Positions 17,444-26,315 of a DNA stretch of 64,000 bases are shown here, one piece after another. The translations under genes and the position numbers were made by a program. Positions within the stretch are counted from its first letter, which is position 1. Every line of letters begins with the position of its first letter. Below the pieces are notes generated by a model that had not been told where the DNA came from, did not search any database, and worked only from the letters and a program-made list of their open reading frames with translations. This stretch comes from Gloeotrichia echinulata CP02 (GTDB lineage: Bacteria; Cyanobacteriota; Cyanobacteriia; Cyanobacteriales; Nostocaceae). Location of the stretch: NCBI GenBank assembly GCA_038087035.1, contig CP051187.1:2175001-2239000 (forward strand). Direction: 5' to 3'.

Positions 17444-18283
17444 CTATTTTCGCATCCTACTGGCGATCGCCTCTGCAAATCCCGCAAATGAACTATAGTC
17501 ATTTGATAAGATAGAAACATTGACACCCAATTTCTGGGCATTGGCAGCGGTATAAGGGCCAAAACAAGCAATGATAGAATGCTCATAATCTCTTGGCGAG
17601 TTGACCATTGTCAAAAAGCTTTCTACTTCTGCGGTGCTACTAAAGGCAATTACATCTATCATGCCTTGACGAATCAAGTTTAATTCCACCGTGTAGATAT
17701 TTTTGTCTAAACCCTGAGTAGCATAAGTGGGTACGCGAGTTACTTGCATACCCAATTTTTGCAAATCAGCCATAAAATTTGGTACAACATTAGGCTCCGG
17801 TATATTTATAACTTGGGGAGTCGGTATAAGTATTTTTTTAGCATAAATATCGGTAAATTTAGCCAGTTCAGCGACAATTCCGACTGGGCTAGATTCTCCG
17901 GGAATCAAATCAACTCTGCCACAAAAAGATAATAAAAGTTCGGAATCTTTTCCTATGGCGCACAGTTGACAATTTTGTAAGGCAGATGTGGGAATACCCA
18001 ATACATTCAAGCGGTGAAAAAATGCTGTGATACCGTTTCTGCTGGTGAAGGCAATCCAGTCAAATTCATCTATCTGGGTGAGGGCATTATCTAACTCAGT
18101 ATAGTTTGACAACAAACAGGTTTCAATAGTTGGCATCAGCAGCGGTAGACCGCCTTTTTTAATTATTTGCTCAGACAACCTACCAGCATAGTTTCTCGGT
18201 GCTGTCACAAGGATTCTTTTGCCATATAGAGGTAGTTCGGTAGATGGAATTAGCAGATTGCTTTCTTTGGAGTTGCTATGCAT
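17444..18283 (-). CDS. hemD: Uroporphyrinogen-III synthase
   Basis: 279 residues. It closes hydroxymethylbilane to uroporphyrinogen III with inversion of ring D, the last common step to haem, chlorophyll and bilins; cytoplasmic. The two-domain HemD fold is seen as LYGKRILVTAPRNYAGRLSE at the start, FDWIAFTSRNGITAFFHRL (the AFTSxNGV motif, about 95-113), and IDVIAFSSTAEVESFLTM with ACFGPYTAANAQKLG in the second half. HemD sequences diverge widely, but these motifs are diagnostic. The start is the ATG at 18281-18283. Confidence 0.9.
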   Translation of the reverse strand: MHSNSKESNLLIPSTELPLYGKRILVTAPRNYAGRLSEQIIKKGGLPLLMPTIETCLLSNYTELDNALTQIDEFDWIAFTSRNGITAFFHRLNVLGIPTSALQNCQLCAIGKDSELLLSFCGRVDLIPGESSPVGIVAELAKFTDIYAKKILIPTPQVINIPEPNVVPNFMADLQKLGMQVTRVPTYATQGLDKNIYTVELNLIRQGMIDVIAFSSTAEVESFLTMVNSPRDYEHSIIACFGPYTAANAQKLGVNVSILSNDYSSFAGFAEAIASRMRK

Positions 18284-18458
18284 TGATGTATGATTGCAGC
18301 AATGCTCACAATTTTACATCCAGTACCCAGTCAGTTTTTTTCCTTGGGGGGAAGTTCAGTTCACCGCTGATCGCCAATCTCTTGGATTAGTTGCTAAAAT
18401 TGCCACAACTGCCTCAAACTCCTTACTCCTTACTTCTCACTCCTAACTTCTAACTATT

Positions 18459-19574
18459 ATGAATTGGTGGCAACGACTCAAGAAAAATCCTTTGGCGCGA
18501 TTTGGGGCTATTTTGCTGTTAGTTTTCTATTTGGCGGTAATTGCTGCTGATTTCGTCGCCCCTTATGACCCTTATGCGTCACAGCCCAATGGTTCACTGC
18601 TACCACCAACTCAAATCTACTGGGATTCACCAGAAGGGAAGTTTATCGGTCCGCATGTTTATCCGACGACCCAGGGAGACACAAATTTAGAGACAGGCGA
18701 TCGCCAACTTATTGTAGACTTAAAAAAGCCCTCGCCTCTACGTCTGTTTGTATCTGGCCCCGAATACCGACTTTTGGAGCTAAGTTTACCCCTACCGCCA
18801 AAGTGGGACGAAGTTACCATCTTCCCCGGTATCCCCTTAAATTGGCATTTGTTTGGCACAACCGGCGAGGCAAAATTCAACATCTTGGGTACTGATGACC
18901 AAGGTCGCGACCAATTCAGCCGCTTGGTGCATGGGGGTCGCATCAGCATGTTTATCGGCATTTTTGGCGTGATCATTACCTACCCACTCGGTCTGCTGAT
19001 GGGTGGCATTTCTGGCTATTTCGGCGGTTTGACTGATAGCATAATTATGCGCGTGGCAGAAGTGCTAATGACTTTCCCCAGTATTTATCTTTTGGTTTCC
19101 TTGGGTGCAGTTTTGCCTGCAGGGTTAACCAGTACCCAACGCTTTTTGCTCATTGTCGTCATTACTTCGGTAATCAGTTGGGCGGGTTTAGCACGGGTAA
19201 TTCGCGGACAAGTGCTATCTATTAAAGAGCGAGAATTTGTCCAAGCCGCACGGGCAATGGGTGGTAAACCAATTTACATCATTATCCGTCATATTTTGCC
19301 GCAAACAGCTACTTATGTCATTATTACCGCTACTTTGTCGATTCCCAGCTTTATTGGCTCAGAAGCAGTGCTAAGTCTCATCGGCTTGGGAATTCAACAA
19401 CCAGATCCCTCCTGGGGCAATATGCTTTCTCTGGCCAGCAATGCTTCTATTATAGTGCTACAACCTTGGCTAATTTGTCCGCCAGCGGTGCTAATTATCC
19501 TCACAGTCCTAGCTTTCAATTTACTCGGTGATGGCTTAAGAGATGCTCTCGACCCCCGCAGTTTACGACGATAG
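18459..19574 (+). CDS. Peptide/nickel-type ABC transporter permease (DppC/OppC-like)
   Basis: 371 residues. The OppC N-terminal region (about 1-40, LARFGAILLLVFYLAVIAADFVAPYDPY) precedes a long periplasmic loop (about 45-140) and five C-terminal spans. The conserved inner-membrane signature is EFVQAARAMGGKPIYIIIRHILP (EAA loop that docks on the ATPase), and the GTDDQGRDQFSRLVHGGRIS block is typical of DppC/OppC. It would import oligopeptides or a similar substrate together with a DppB-like permease, ATPases and a binding protein, none of which is adjacent. The periplasmic loop is longer than in E. coli DppC (about 300 residues), as usual in cyanobacteria. Confidence 0.9.
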   Translation: MNWWQRLKKNPLARFGAILLLVFYLAVIAADFVAPYDPYASQPNGSLLPPTQIYWDSPEGKFIGPHVYPTTQGDTNLETGDRQLIVDLKKPSPLRLFVSGPEYRLLELSLPLPPKWDEVTIFPGIPLNWHLFGTTGEAKFNILGTDDQGRDQFSRLVHGGRISMFIGIFGVIITYPLGLLMGGISGYFGGLTDSIIMRVAEVLMTFPSIYLLVSLGAVLPAGLTSTQRFLLIVVITSVISWAGLARVIRGQVLSIKEREFVQAARAMGGKPIYIIIRHILPQTATYVIITATLSIPSFIGSEAVLSLIGLGIQQPDPSWGNMLSLASNASIIVLQPWLICPPAVLIILTVLAFNLLGDGLRDALDPRSLRR

Positions 19575-19686
19575 CCAAGGGTCAAGGGTCAAGGGGTCGT
19601 ATCTGAATAAAAATATCTGGGTATATCTTGGCAAATCTTCGGGAATACCCATATAATAGAATGTATACTATATCAGAAACAACGAT

Positions 19687-20328
19687 ATGGAGGACATTCA
19701 ATCAGTGACCATCAGCATTGGAGATGCTGCCAAAGAATTAGGAGTTTCAGTAGACACAATTAGGCGGTGGGCTGACCAAGAAAAAATTCGATATGAACGC
19801 GCTCCCAGTGGACATAGACGCTTCTATCTAGCAGACATCAAACGAATTACACCACGAGACTTGAAACAATTAGATGACCGTATAACAATTAATTACGCAA
19901 GAGTTTCAAGTCATGACCAGAAGAATGATTTAACAAGACAAATCCAAGTCCTAGAAGCTTTCAGTGGTTCTAATGGTTGGCAGTTTGAAACCATTCAAGA
20001 TTTGGGAAGTGGTTTGAACTACAACAAGAAAGGATTGAAAAAGTTACTGACTCGAATACTCAAGGGCGATGTAGGCAGGTTAGTATTAACTCACAAAGAC
20101 AGATTGTTACGATTCGGTGCGGAGTTAGTCTTTGCAATCTGCGAGGATATGGAAACCGAAGTTGTGATTATCAACAAGTCTACAGAAGAATTGAGTTTTG
20201 AACAGGAATTAGTCCAAGACATGATTGAGTTAGTAACCGTGTTTAGTGCGCGTCTTTATGGCTCTAGAAGTCATAAAAACAAAAAGTTGATTGATGGAAT
20301 ATCGAATGTAATTGATGAGGTGAAATGA
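19687..20328 (+). CDS. tnpA: IS607 transposase TnpA (serine recombinase)
   Basis: 213 residues. An N-terminal MerR-like helix-turn-helix (ISIGDAAKELGVSVDTIRRW, about 9-28, then SGHRRFYLADI) is followed by a resolvase catalytic domain with NYARVSSHDQKNDLTRQIQ, where the serine in YARVS is the nucleophile. VLTHKDRLLRFGAELVFAIC carries the conserved arginines. It moves the element through a serine-phosphate intermediate. It is complete and followed directly by tnpB. The ATG at 19687 has a purine-rich GATATGGAGG context. Confidence 0.92.
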   Translation: MEDIQSVTISIGDAAKELGVSVDTIRRWADQEKIRYERAPSGHRRFYLADIKRITPRDLKQLDDRITINYARVSSHDQKNDLTRQIQVLEAFSGSNGWQFETIQDLGSGLNYNKKGLKKLLTRILKGDVGRLVLTHKDRLLRFGAELVFAICEDMETEVVIINKSTEELSFEQELVQDMIELVTVFSARLYGSRSHKNKKLIDGISNVIDEVK

Positions 20329-20329
20329 T

Positions 20330-21820
20330 ATGGCAACTCTCACGTATGTTAAAGGATTACCGACACCAGCAGAAGAATTGAATAGTTTAGGACTCACTGA
20401 GTTTGAGATGTTCTTGACTGCTTATAGTCCGGTATTCCATAAAGCAGCGTGTGAGACAGCTAATCAAATTTTGACAAACAAGAACTTCAATAAATCCAGT
20501 TGGAATACTTATTTACAAACAACTTACGGCATATCAAAACGTCATGCCAATGGTGTAATCAGCCATGCTCAAGGTGCATTTGACGCATCTAAGGAACATC
20601 GTAAACGCCACATTAAAACATTAGAAGGTACGCTGAAGTCTATCAATTTTTGGATTACCAAATCAGAGAAAAAGTTAGCTGATTCGTTAAAATTTTACAA
20701 GAAGAACAATTGGGAACAATCGAAAACTGGCTGTAAGTTTCCCATGAGCATTGACATTTATTCACATCAAACTAATTGGCAAAGTTTACATTTTGCGCTC
20801 CACCAGAAAAAGCGTCTGGTTCATTATTTACAAAAACAAATTGAACATTTAAAGACTGCACCAATTCATACAGTTATTCCTAAAAACCAAGCATTTGTAG
20901 TTGGTTCTAAAGATGAATCATTTGGCAATCAGGTATGCCAATGGGATGGTGATATGCTTAAATTTCGTGTACCAGCTTGCCTGGAAAGTCGGTTTGGCAA
21001 GTACGTTCAAACCAAGCTAGGCAACTTTGATCGCAACATTAATAGGTTGCCTAAAGATGGTTCCAAGACCTGGCATTTTTACCGCAAGGATGGCAAATGG
21101 AATGCAGCAGTACAATTTACTCCAGCACAAGTAAAGCGTGTCTCTCGCCATTCTGCTTATGGTTGTATTGGAATTGATATGAATCCTGGCTCAATCGGTT
21201 GGGCATATGTTGATGGAGATGGCAACCTCAAAGCTCATGGTCAAATTTCACTCCAGATGGGATTGCCGTCAGGTAAACAAGATGCTCAAATTGTCGATGC
21301 TTGCTTGCAATTAGCAACTTTGGCAGACACATTCGCTTGTCCCGTTGTCTGTGAAGAATTAGACTTTTCAGCTAAAAAAGAACAACTCAGAGAACGTGGA
21401 AAGAAATATGCCCGGATGCTTTCTGGTTGGGCATATAGTCGATTCTATAAACTACTAGAGAGCATTTTGAGTAACCGAGGAATTTACCTAATAAAGGTAA
21501 ATCCTGCTTATACCAGCGTCATAGCATTGGTCAAATACGCACGCCAATACGGATTAGCCAGTGATGAAGCAGCAGCTATGGCGATTGCCCGACGTGGTAT
21601 GCGTTTAAAAGAAAAAATGCATGACTCCATAACCGCCTATCTCTCCGTGAAGGATGGAAAGCACGTATGGAGTCAGTGGAATCAACTGAATAAAACTCTT
21701 AAGTCTCGTACTGATATCAAGAGTCGCCACTCTTTTTACAGTATCTCTAACTGGGGACTAGTGGTCAAGGAACCTGAGTTACGGAGCAATGGAACCAAGC
21801 CGAAAGGCGCTTCTAGTTGA
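20330..21820 (+). CDS. tnpB: TnpB-like RNA-guided nuclease without zinc ribbon (IS607)
   Basis: 496 residues. The RuvC residues of TnpB/Cas12 nucleases seem present: Asp in YGCIGIDMNPGSIGWAYVDG (about 282-301), Glu in PVVCEELDFSAKK (about 340-352) and Asp in GLASDEAAAMAIARRGM (about 416-432). Between the last two, where canonical TnpB has a CxxC...CxxC zinc ribbon, this protein reads KVNPAYTSVIALVKYARQYG with no cysteines. The N-terminal half is helical and charged. TnpB uses an RNA made from the element's end to cut DNA at empty donor sites and so preserves the element. The gene starts one base after the tnpA stop. Complete frame. Confidence 0.85.
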   Translation: MATLTYVKGLPTPAEELNSLGLTEFEMFLTAYSPVFHKAACETANQILTNKNFNKSSWNTYLQTTYGISKRHANGVISHAQGAFDASKEHRKRHIKTLEGTLKSINFWITKSEKKLADSLKFYKKNNWEQSKTGCKFPMSIDIYSHQTNWQSLHFALHQKKRLVHYLQKQIEHLKTAPIHTVIPKNQAFVVGSKDESFGNQVCQWDGDMLKFRVPACLESRFGKYVQTKLGNFDRNINRLPKDGSKTWHFYRKDGKWNAAVQFTPAQVKRVSRHSAYGCIGIDMNPGSIGWAYVDGDGNLKAHGQISLQMGLPSGKQDAQIVDACLQLATLADTFACPVVCEELDFSAKKEQLRERGKKYARMLSGWAYSRFYKLLESILSNRGIYLIKVNPAYTSVIALVKYARQYGLASDEAAAMAIARRGMRLKEKMHDSITAYLSVKDGKHVWSQWNQLNKTLKSRTDIKSRHSFYSISNWGLVVKEPELRSNGTKPKGASS

Positions 21821-22179
21821 GCGAACTTATACCGTGGAGTTGGACTTGCCCATATTTTCGGATTTATGCCTAGATATGCGTAGGTTTTTAGAAGCGGTCA
21901 AAAGTAGTTACAATTGACCAATGACAACCCTAGCTGTTGTTCGTCATCTGGCTGATATGGTCTAACAGTAAGTTTTGCGACTTTCATCTAAATATGATTC
22001 CCAAGGCTGAAAAACGTTATACGACGCCTTGATTTTAACTATACATTTTAGATTCTCAAAACTACCTCAATTTGTCAAGCCCTGAAATGACGCAAAATCG
22101 TGAACAATAATTACCAATTCGTAATTCGTAATTGGTAATTAAGCCGTCTCTACAGCATAACCAACAATTTAGAATTTAT
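21821..22179. other. IS607 3' flank and spacer
   Basis: The first 80-90 bases after tnpB are probably the right end of the IS607 element and its guide-RNA region; GTCAAAAGTAGTTACAATTG near 21900 resembles a boundary but I cannot fix it. The remainder up to the SMR gene holds the GTAATTCGTAATTGGTAATT short repeat (22119-22140), a common Nostoc low-complexity repeat. No gene is seen. Confidence 0.4.
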
Positions 22180-22503
22180 ATGTCAATCAGTTGGCTTTAC
22201 CTTTATGCAGCAATACTCTTTGAGGTTTCAGGTATAACTTGCATGAAATTGTCGCAAGGTTTTACTAAAATAGTCCCTTCAATTTTAATGTTTGTATTCT
22301 ATGGGCTTTGTTTTACTTGTTTGACACTTTGTCTCAAAAGAATTGAAGTCAGTGTAGCCTATTCTGTCTGGGCTGGATTGGGAACTACTCTGATTGCGAT
22401 CATTGGTATTATCTGGTTTCAGGAATCTATCAATTTGACCAAATTCATATCCATTGCCTTAATAATTATGGGGGTAATTGGCTTAAATTTAGTTAAATCT
22501 TAG
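22180..22503 (+). CDS. SMR-family small multidrug exporter
   Basis: 107 residues, exactly the family size, from the ATG at 22180; a TTG 16 codons upstream would add a non-conserved tail. Four membrane spans fill the chain. Glu15 in YLYAAILFEVSGITCMKLS is the proton- and drug-binding glutamate of EmrE-type proteins, and VAYSVWAGLGTTLIAIIGI in span 3 is the second signature. The protein exports cationic compounds or polyamines as an antiparallel dimer. Only one SMR gene is present, so a homodimer is expected. The inverted-repeat terminator follows. Confidence 0.92.
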   Translation: MSISWLYLYAAILFEVSGITCMKLSQGFTKIVPSILMFVFYGLCFTCLTLCLKRIEVSVAYSVWAGLGTTLIAIIGIIWFQESINLTKFISIALIIMGVIGLNLVKS

Positions 22504-22556
22504 ATTGTTAATTGCTGGTCGAAACCGGATTAGTCCAAACTCCAGTAAATAAACAA

Positions 22557-22584
22557 AACCCCTAAACGCAGGTGCTTAGGGGTT
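22557..22584. terminator. Bidirectional terminator
   Basis: A 9-bp stem, AACCCCTAA / TTAGGGGTT, sits between the convergent SMR and FAD/Rieske genes, with AAAC before and TTTAAAT after. Confidence 0.75.
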
Positions 22585-22589
22585 AGGGT

Positions 22590-24530
22590 TTAAATCTGTA
22601 ACAAGCCCTCTGGATTCACGGATAAGAGCGATCGCCTCTGTAAACCCTCGCGTTGTATGATTTCATTAGCAGCTAACAAGCCACTACTAACGGCTCGTTC
22701 CATTAATCCACAAGGAAAGGGCATTTTGACCCAATCGCCGGCAAAAATTAAGTTAGGAATATTGGTGCTAGTTTCTGGACGCTCTGCATAACTATTGGGT
22801 GGGTATCCCGAAAAGTTATGTTGATTCACCAATTCTCGATGCAACACTTTTGCTTGTTTTAACTCCGGGACGATTTCATATAATTCCTGTTCAAATGTAG
22901 TTAACAAAGTTTCTTGGGTGGGAAATTGTTTTTCTTTGTAACAGTAAGCGTGTAATTCTACCACACTACCACCAGTACGTTTCGCCCAATCAATGAATTG
23001 TTCTTGAATGCGGTGATACAGGGTGATGCTATCAGTTAGTTCGTAACCAGACAAAGATGTAAAATTACTTTGTTCCCAAGGAAAATCCCGGTCAAACCAG
23101 AAACGACATACAGCAAATGGATCGGCGATGCTCAACTTTTCTACTTGCGATCGCACTTTTAGATTTACATTCCCTGTCACTCGTTTAAATAGTTGTTGCA
23201 CTCCTGGTACATCGGTTGCGAAAACATAATAATCGGCTGTGATTGTTTCTGGTGATGACAATTCTTGATTTACCGCTACTAGCTGCAATTCTTCATCTTG
23301 ACGCTGCACTACTTGATACTTGGATAAATCTCGTTGTGCTGGACCTTTTAAAACTTTACCATCAGCCGCAAAAACCGCTCCATGACAAGGACAATGAAAT
23401 TTACCATCATCTGCCTTTTGGACTGTACAACCTTGATGAGTACAGGTTAAAGAAATTGCTTCTTTACTCCCACTTGGTACAGCAAATACTTCATCAGCTG
23501 CGCCAAAATATTCTATCTGTCCATCAGCAACAACTGAGTTACGCTTCACCCAAAAAGGTACATTGTTATTATTACTCCCAATCACATATTTGAGCGAATT
23601 AATCTTACCTTGGAATGTCGGAATTTCACTCACATTTATCCCAGTGATAATTTTGCCACCCTGGCGTTGAATTGCTCTAGCGATTGGTTGGATTAAACTG
23701 GTTCCCATATCGTCTATAGTGCCATTAAAAGCTAGTCCTTCGGGATTACCAAAAAAATAAAAATGGAAGAACTGCATAAGTTCTCCCACACTCATCATAT
23801 CTGGTGCATTCAAGCTTGATTTGGCAAAGGGCAGAAAATACAAGTCGTATAAACCCCGAGGAAATTCTTCTGCTACCCAATCAGCTACAGAAATACTATC
23901 GAACCGCCGATAATTTTTTTCTCTCTCAAAACCAGTAATCGCCTGGAATACTTGCAAATGTTTTAATTTAACCAGATTAATTCCCCATTGCCAACGGTTG
24001 GGAGAAGCGATCGCCAAATCTATAATATTCCAAGGAAATGACGAACTACTAGGACGAAATACCTCTGGTTGATATTTGGCGTTACGGTAAACAACAGCAT
24101 AGGAGTGCAATGAGCGAAAATTATCTGTTATCCCCAATTCTGTAACTAAGCCATTTAAATTATAGTACTGAGGGAAAAAACCATGAAAACCATGCTCCAT
24201 CATGAAGGTTTCACCAGCAGCTTCAATTTGCCAACTGGCAATTTTACCACCGAGTTGCGGTGACTTTTCTAAAAGTGTCACGACAAACCCCCGCTGACTC
24301 AATTCATAAGCACAAGCTAAACCCGCTAATCCACCTCCAATTACAGCAACACTTTTATTTTGATTCAGCATCCGTGGTAAGCTTAGGGTATCTTGCAGGA
24401 AGACCGTTGGCTGTGGTTTACTGAACCGAGAGTATCCTGTTACGCCAGTAATACCGCCAATGCCGAACCACTTGAGTAGTGTGCGACGGGAAATGGTAGA
24501 CGATTCCGGCAAATCTGATAATTGACTCAT
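22590..24530 (-). CDS. Tat-exported FAD oxidoreductase with Rieske [2Fe-2S] domain
   Basis: 646 residues. A twin-arginine signal (SRRTLLKWFGIGGITG, about 14-29) is followed by an FAD Rossmann motif (SVAVIGGGLAGLACAYELSQ, about 60-79) of the amine oxidase/phytoene desaturase class. A Rieske domain is inserted at about 350-405, with CTHQGC and CPCHG giving the Cys-His/Cys-His ligands. The desaturase-like C-terminal FAD motif is NLIFAGDWVKMPFPCGLMERAVSSG. This combination points to a redox enzyme acting on a carotenoid-like or other lipophilic substrate at the thylakoid lumen or periplasm, since Rieske proteins of photosynthetic membranes also use Tat. The true substrate is unknown. Start: ATG at 24530. 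Confidence 0.85.
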   Translation of the reverse strand: MSQLSDLPESSTISRRTLLKWFGIGGITGVTGYSRFSKPQPTVFLQDTLSLPRMLNQNKSVAVIGGGLAGLACAYELSQRGFVVTLLEKSPQLGGKIASWQIEAAGETFMMEHGFHGFFPQYYNLNGLVTELGITDNFRSLHSYAVVYRNAKYQPEVFRPSSSSFPWNIIDLAIASPNRWQWGINLVKLKHLQVFQAITGFEREKNYRRFDSISVADWVAEEFPRGLYDLYFLPFAKSSLNAPDMMSVGELMQFFHFYFFGNPEGLAFNGTIDDMGTSLIQPIARAIQRQGGKIITGINVSEIPTFQGKINSLKYVIGSNNNNVPFWVKRNSVVADGQIEYFGAADEVFAVPSGSKEAISLTCTHQGCTVQKADDGKFHCPCHGAVFAADGKVLKGPAQRDLSKYQVVQRQDEELQLVAVNQELSSPETITADYYVFATDVPGVQQLFKRVTGNVNLKVRSQVEKLSIADPFAVCRFWFDRDFPWEQSNFTSLSGYELTDSITLYHRIQEQFIDWAKRTGGSVVELHAYCYKEKQFPTQETLLTTFEQELYEIVPELKQAKVLHRELVNQHNFSGYPPNSYAERPETSTNIPNLIFAGDWVKMPFPCGLMERAVSSGLLAANEIIQREGLQRRSLLSVNPEGLLQI

Positions 24531-24740
24531 TTGTTACAGAATTAGCTGATCACGATGAATTACACGGATGAAATCAGGGCTGTATCTTGCCCTTTTTGGG
24601 AGGATTTTTCCCATCACAGTGTTAATCCTCAACAGATTTATTTTGGTGGAATAGAAAAAATTGTCAATACCTGTATGTAACTTTTTCTAAAACTACACAC
24701 TCCACTTTAGGGACTTCCAATTAAAAAAATCTCCAAAAAG

Positions 24741-24796
24741 CAAGGAACGTCAGTGACGCTGGAATCCCCCGGATTTATCCGTGGGGAGTGTCAAAA
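24741..24796 (+). other. Orphan IS200/IS605 3'-end (omega-RNA-like) relic
   Basis: The block AAGGAACGTCAGTGACGCTG and the following GGAATCCCCCGGAT hairpin and GTGGGGAGTGTCAA end look like the right end of cyanobacterial IS200/IS605 tnpB elements, which carries the omega-RNA scaffold. No tnpB is adjacent, so it is a solo end left by loss of the element. The assignment rests on remembered sequence style. Confidence 0.5.
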
Positions 24797-24914
24797 TGAG
24801 AAGATTATGTGAAAAGAATCTAATATACCAATGACAAATGACAAATAACGACCCTCTCCTGTCCCAGACGCTACGCGAAAGCCATTAAGTTTTATTTGCC
24901 CCAACAGACTTAGT

Positions 24915-25109
24915 TCATTTATTATTATTATAATTGGATATCAAATTGTGTATCATACTCAACATCATCAAAATATAACTACTCACAATAGCTATACTTA
25001 AAGTAGTAAAAGCAGGAACATTAAATGCTTTAACTAAAGCTTTAATCAGAATGACTGCGCCAAAACTGAAAATTAAACTAGCTACAAAAGCCATGAAATT
25101 TTTATTCAA
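24915..25109 (-). CDS. Small membrane protein, two spans
   Basis: 64 residues. Two hydrophobic stretches (about 5-28 and 36-57) are joined by a short positively charged loop (KALVKAFNVP). A basic and Asn-rich tail ends it. No family was recognised. Composition and the clear ATG with an AGGAAGTTG purine stretch upstream speak for a real gene, but short AT-rich frames of this kind can also occur by chance. It lies alone between the FAD/Rieske gene and the ABC operon. Confidence 0.5.
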   Translation of the reverse strand: MNKNFMAFVASLIFSFGAVILIKALVKAFNVPAFTTLSIAIVSSYILMMLSMIHNLISNYNNNK

Positions 25110-25304
25110 AACAACTTCCTAATTTTTGGCTATGCAAATTTAATTTATTAATAGGTTATTTAGTCGTTTAAATACCGTAAAGCCTGTTACGATCAAAGCT
25201 ATTTACAGGTTTATCTAGATTGGTTTAATATTTGTTAACGGTTGATGCTTGCATTCAAAACAGGGTGATCTAAGATTGTTTGGTACCTTATCGCCAGAAG
25301 ACGG

Positions 25305-26315
25305 ATGATTGAAGTTGAGCATCTGAGTAAAACATACGGTTCTACCCCAGCGATTACTGATGTGACTTTTAGCGTCGAACCAGGGGAGATTTTAGGGTTT
25401 TTGGGACCCAATGGCGCTGGTAAAACTACAACCATGCGGATTTTGGCTGGTTATTTACCCGCAACTAATGGGACTGCGAAGATCGCAGGGTTTGATGTCC
25501 ATGAAAACTCTTTGGCTGTGCGCCAGCGAATTGGCTATTTACCGGAAACGCCGCCGTTGTATCCTGAGATGACGGTGGAGGGATTTTTGCATTTTGTCGC
25601 CCGAATTAAGGGAATCTCAGCAGGCGATCGCACTTTGAAGGTGAAAGCAGCGATAGAACGTTGCAATTTAGAAGAAAAATCTCAGGTGATTATCCGCAAG
25701 CTGTCTAAAGGATATCGTCAACGGGTGGGAATTGCTCAGGCGATCGTTCATGACCCACCAGCAATTATTTTAGATGAACCCACCGTCGGACTTGACCCCC
25801 GTCAAATCATCGAAGTCCGAAATTTAATCAAAAGCCTTGCGGGAACCCACACCGTTATTCTTTCTACCCACATTTTACCAGAAGTGAGCATGACCTGCAG
25901 CCGCGTCGCCATCATCAATCGCGGTAAAGTCGTCGCTACGAATACACCAGAAAATCTCATGACACAGTTGACAGGTGGCGCTGGTTATGAGTTGGAAATT
26001 GAGGGAGAAGCTTCCTTAGCAAAACAGGTACTACAAAATTTAGCGGGTGTGAGTCTGGTAGAATCAATTCCTGCAGTGGGAATGCATTATCATCTCCCCG
26101 TGCGAGACAACCGCGCTTACCTGCGGGTGATATCCCAACCGGGAACAGAACCGGGAAAGGATATTGTCACAGCATTGGTGCGTTCTGGATTTGGTTTACA
26201 TGAAATGCGACGTGTCAACGCCACCCTGGAAGATGTGTTTTTGCAATTGACTACAGAAGAAAAAAATATCGAGTCTCAAGAAGACTCCGTAGCCCAAGAA
26301 GGAGAAGCAGCGTAG
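25305..26315 (+). CDS. ABC-2 type transporter ATPase (GldA-like)
   Basis: 336 residues. Walker A is GPNGAGKTT (about 38-46), the signature motif LSKGYRQRVGIAQ (about 134-146), Walker B AIILDEPTVGLDP (about 153-165), and the H-loop STHIL. A C-terminal extension of about 110 residues is typical of the GldA/NosF-like class of exporters. It is the first gene of a four-gene set (ATPase, permease, GldG-like, DUF4340) and abuts the permease with no gap. In Bacteroidetes the same trio is needed for gliding; in cyanobacteria the role of the homologous set is not established. Confidence 0.92.
   Translation: MIEVEHLSKTYGSTPAITDVTFSVEPGEILGFLGPNGAGKTTTMRILAGYLPATNGTAKIAGFDVHENSLAVRQRIGYLPETPPLYPEMTVEGFLHFVARIKGISAGDRTLKVKAAIERCNLEEKSQVIIRKLSKGYRQRVGIAQAIVHDPPAIILDEPTVGLDPRQIIEVRNLIKSLAGTHTVILSTHILPEVSMTCSRVAIINRGKVVATNTPENLMTQLTGGAGYELEIEGEASLAKQVLQNLAGVSLVESIPAVGMHYHLPVRDNRAYLRVISQPGTEPGKDIVTALVRSGFGLHEMRRVNATLEDVFLQLTTEEKNIESQEDSVAQEGEAA

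Larger units (their letters stand above)
19619..21860 (+). mobile_element. IS607-family element (tnpA + tnpB)
   Basis: The two genes tnpA and tnpB are arranged head to tail with a one-base gap, the classic IS607 layout. A GGGTAT/ATACCC dyad (19619-19650) upstream could belong to the left end. The right end lies beyond the tnpB stop, probably before about 21910. IS607 elements have no clear inverted repeats and make no target duplication, so both borders are approximate. An omega-RNA would be expected over the 3' end of tnpB. Confidence 0.8.
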
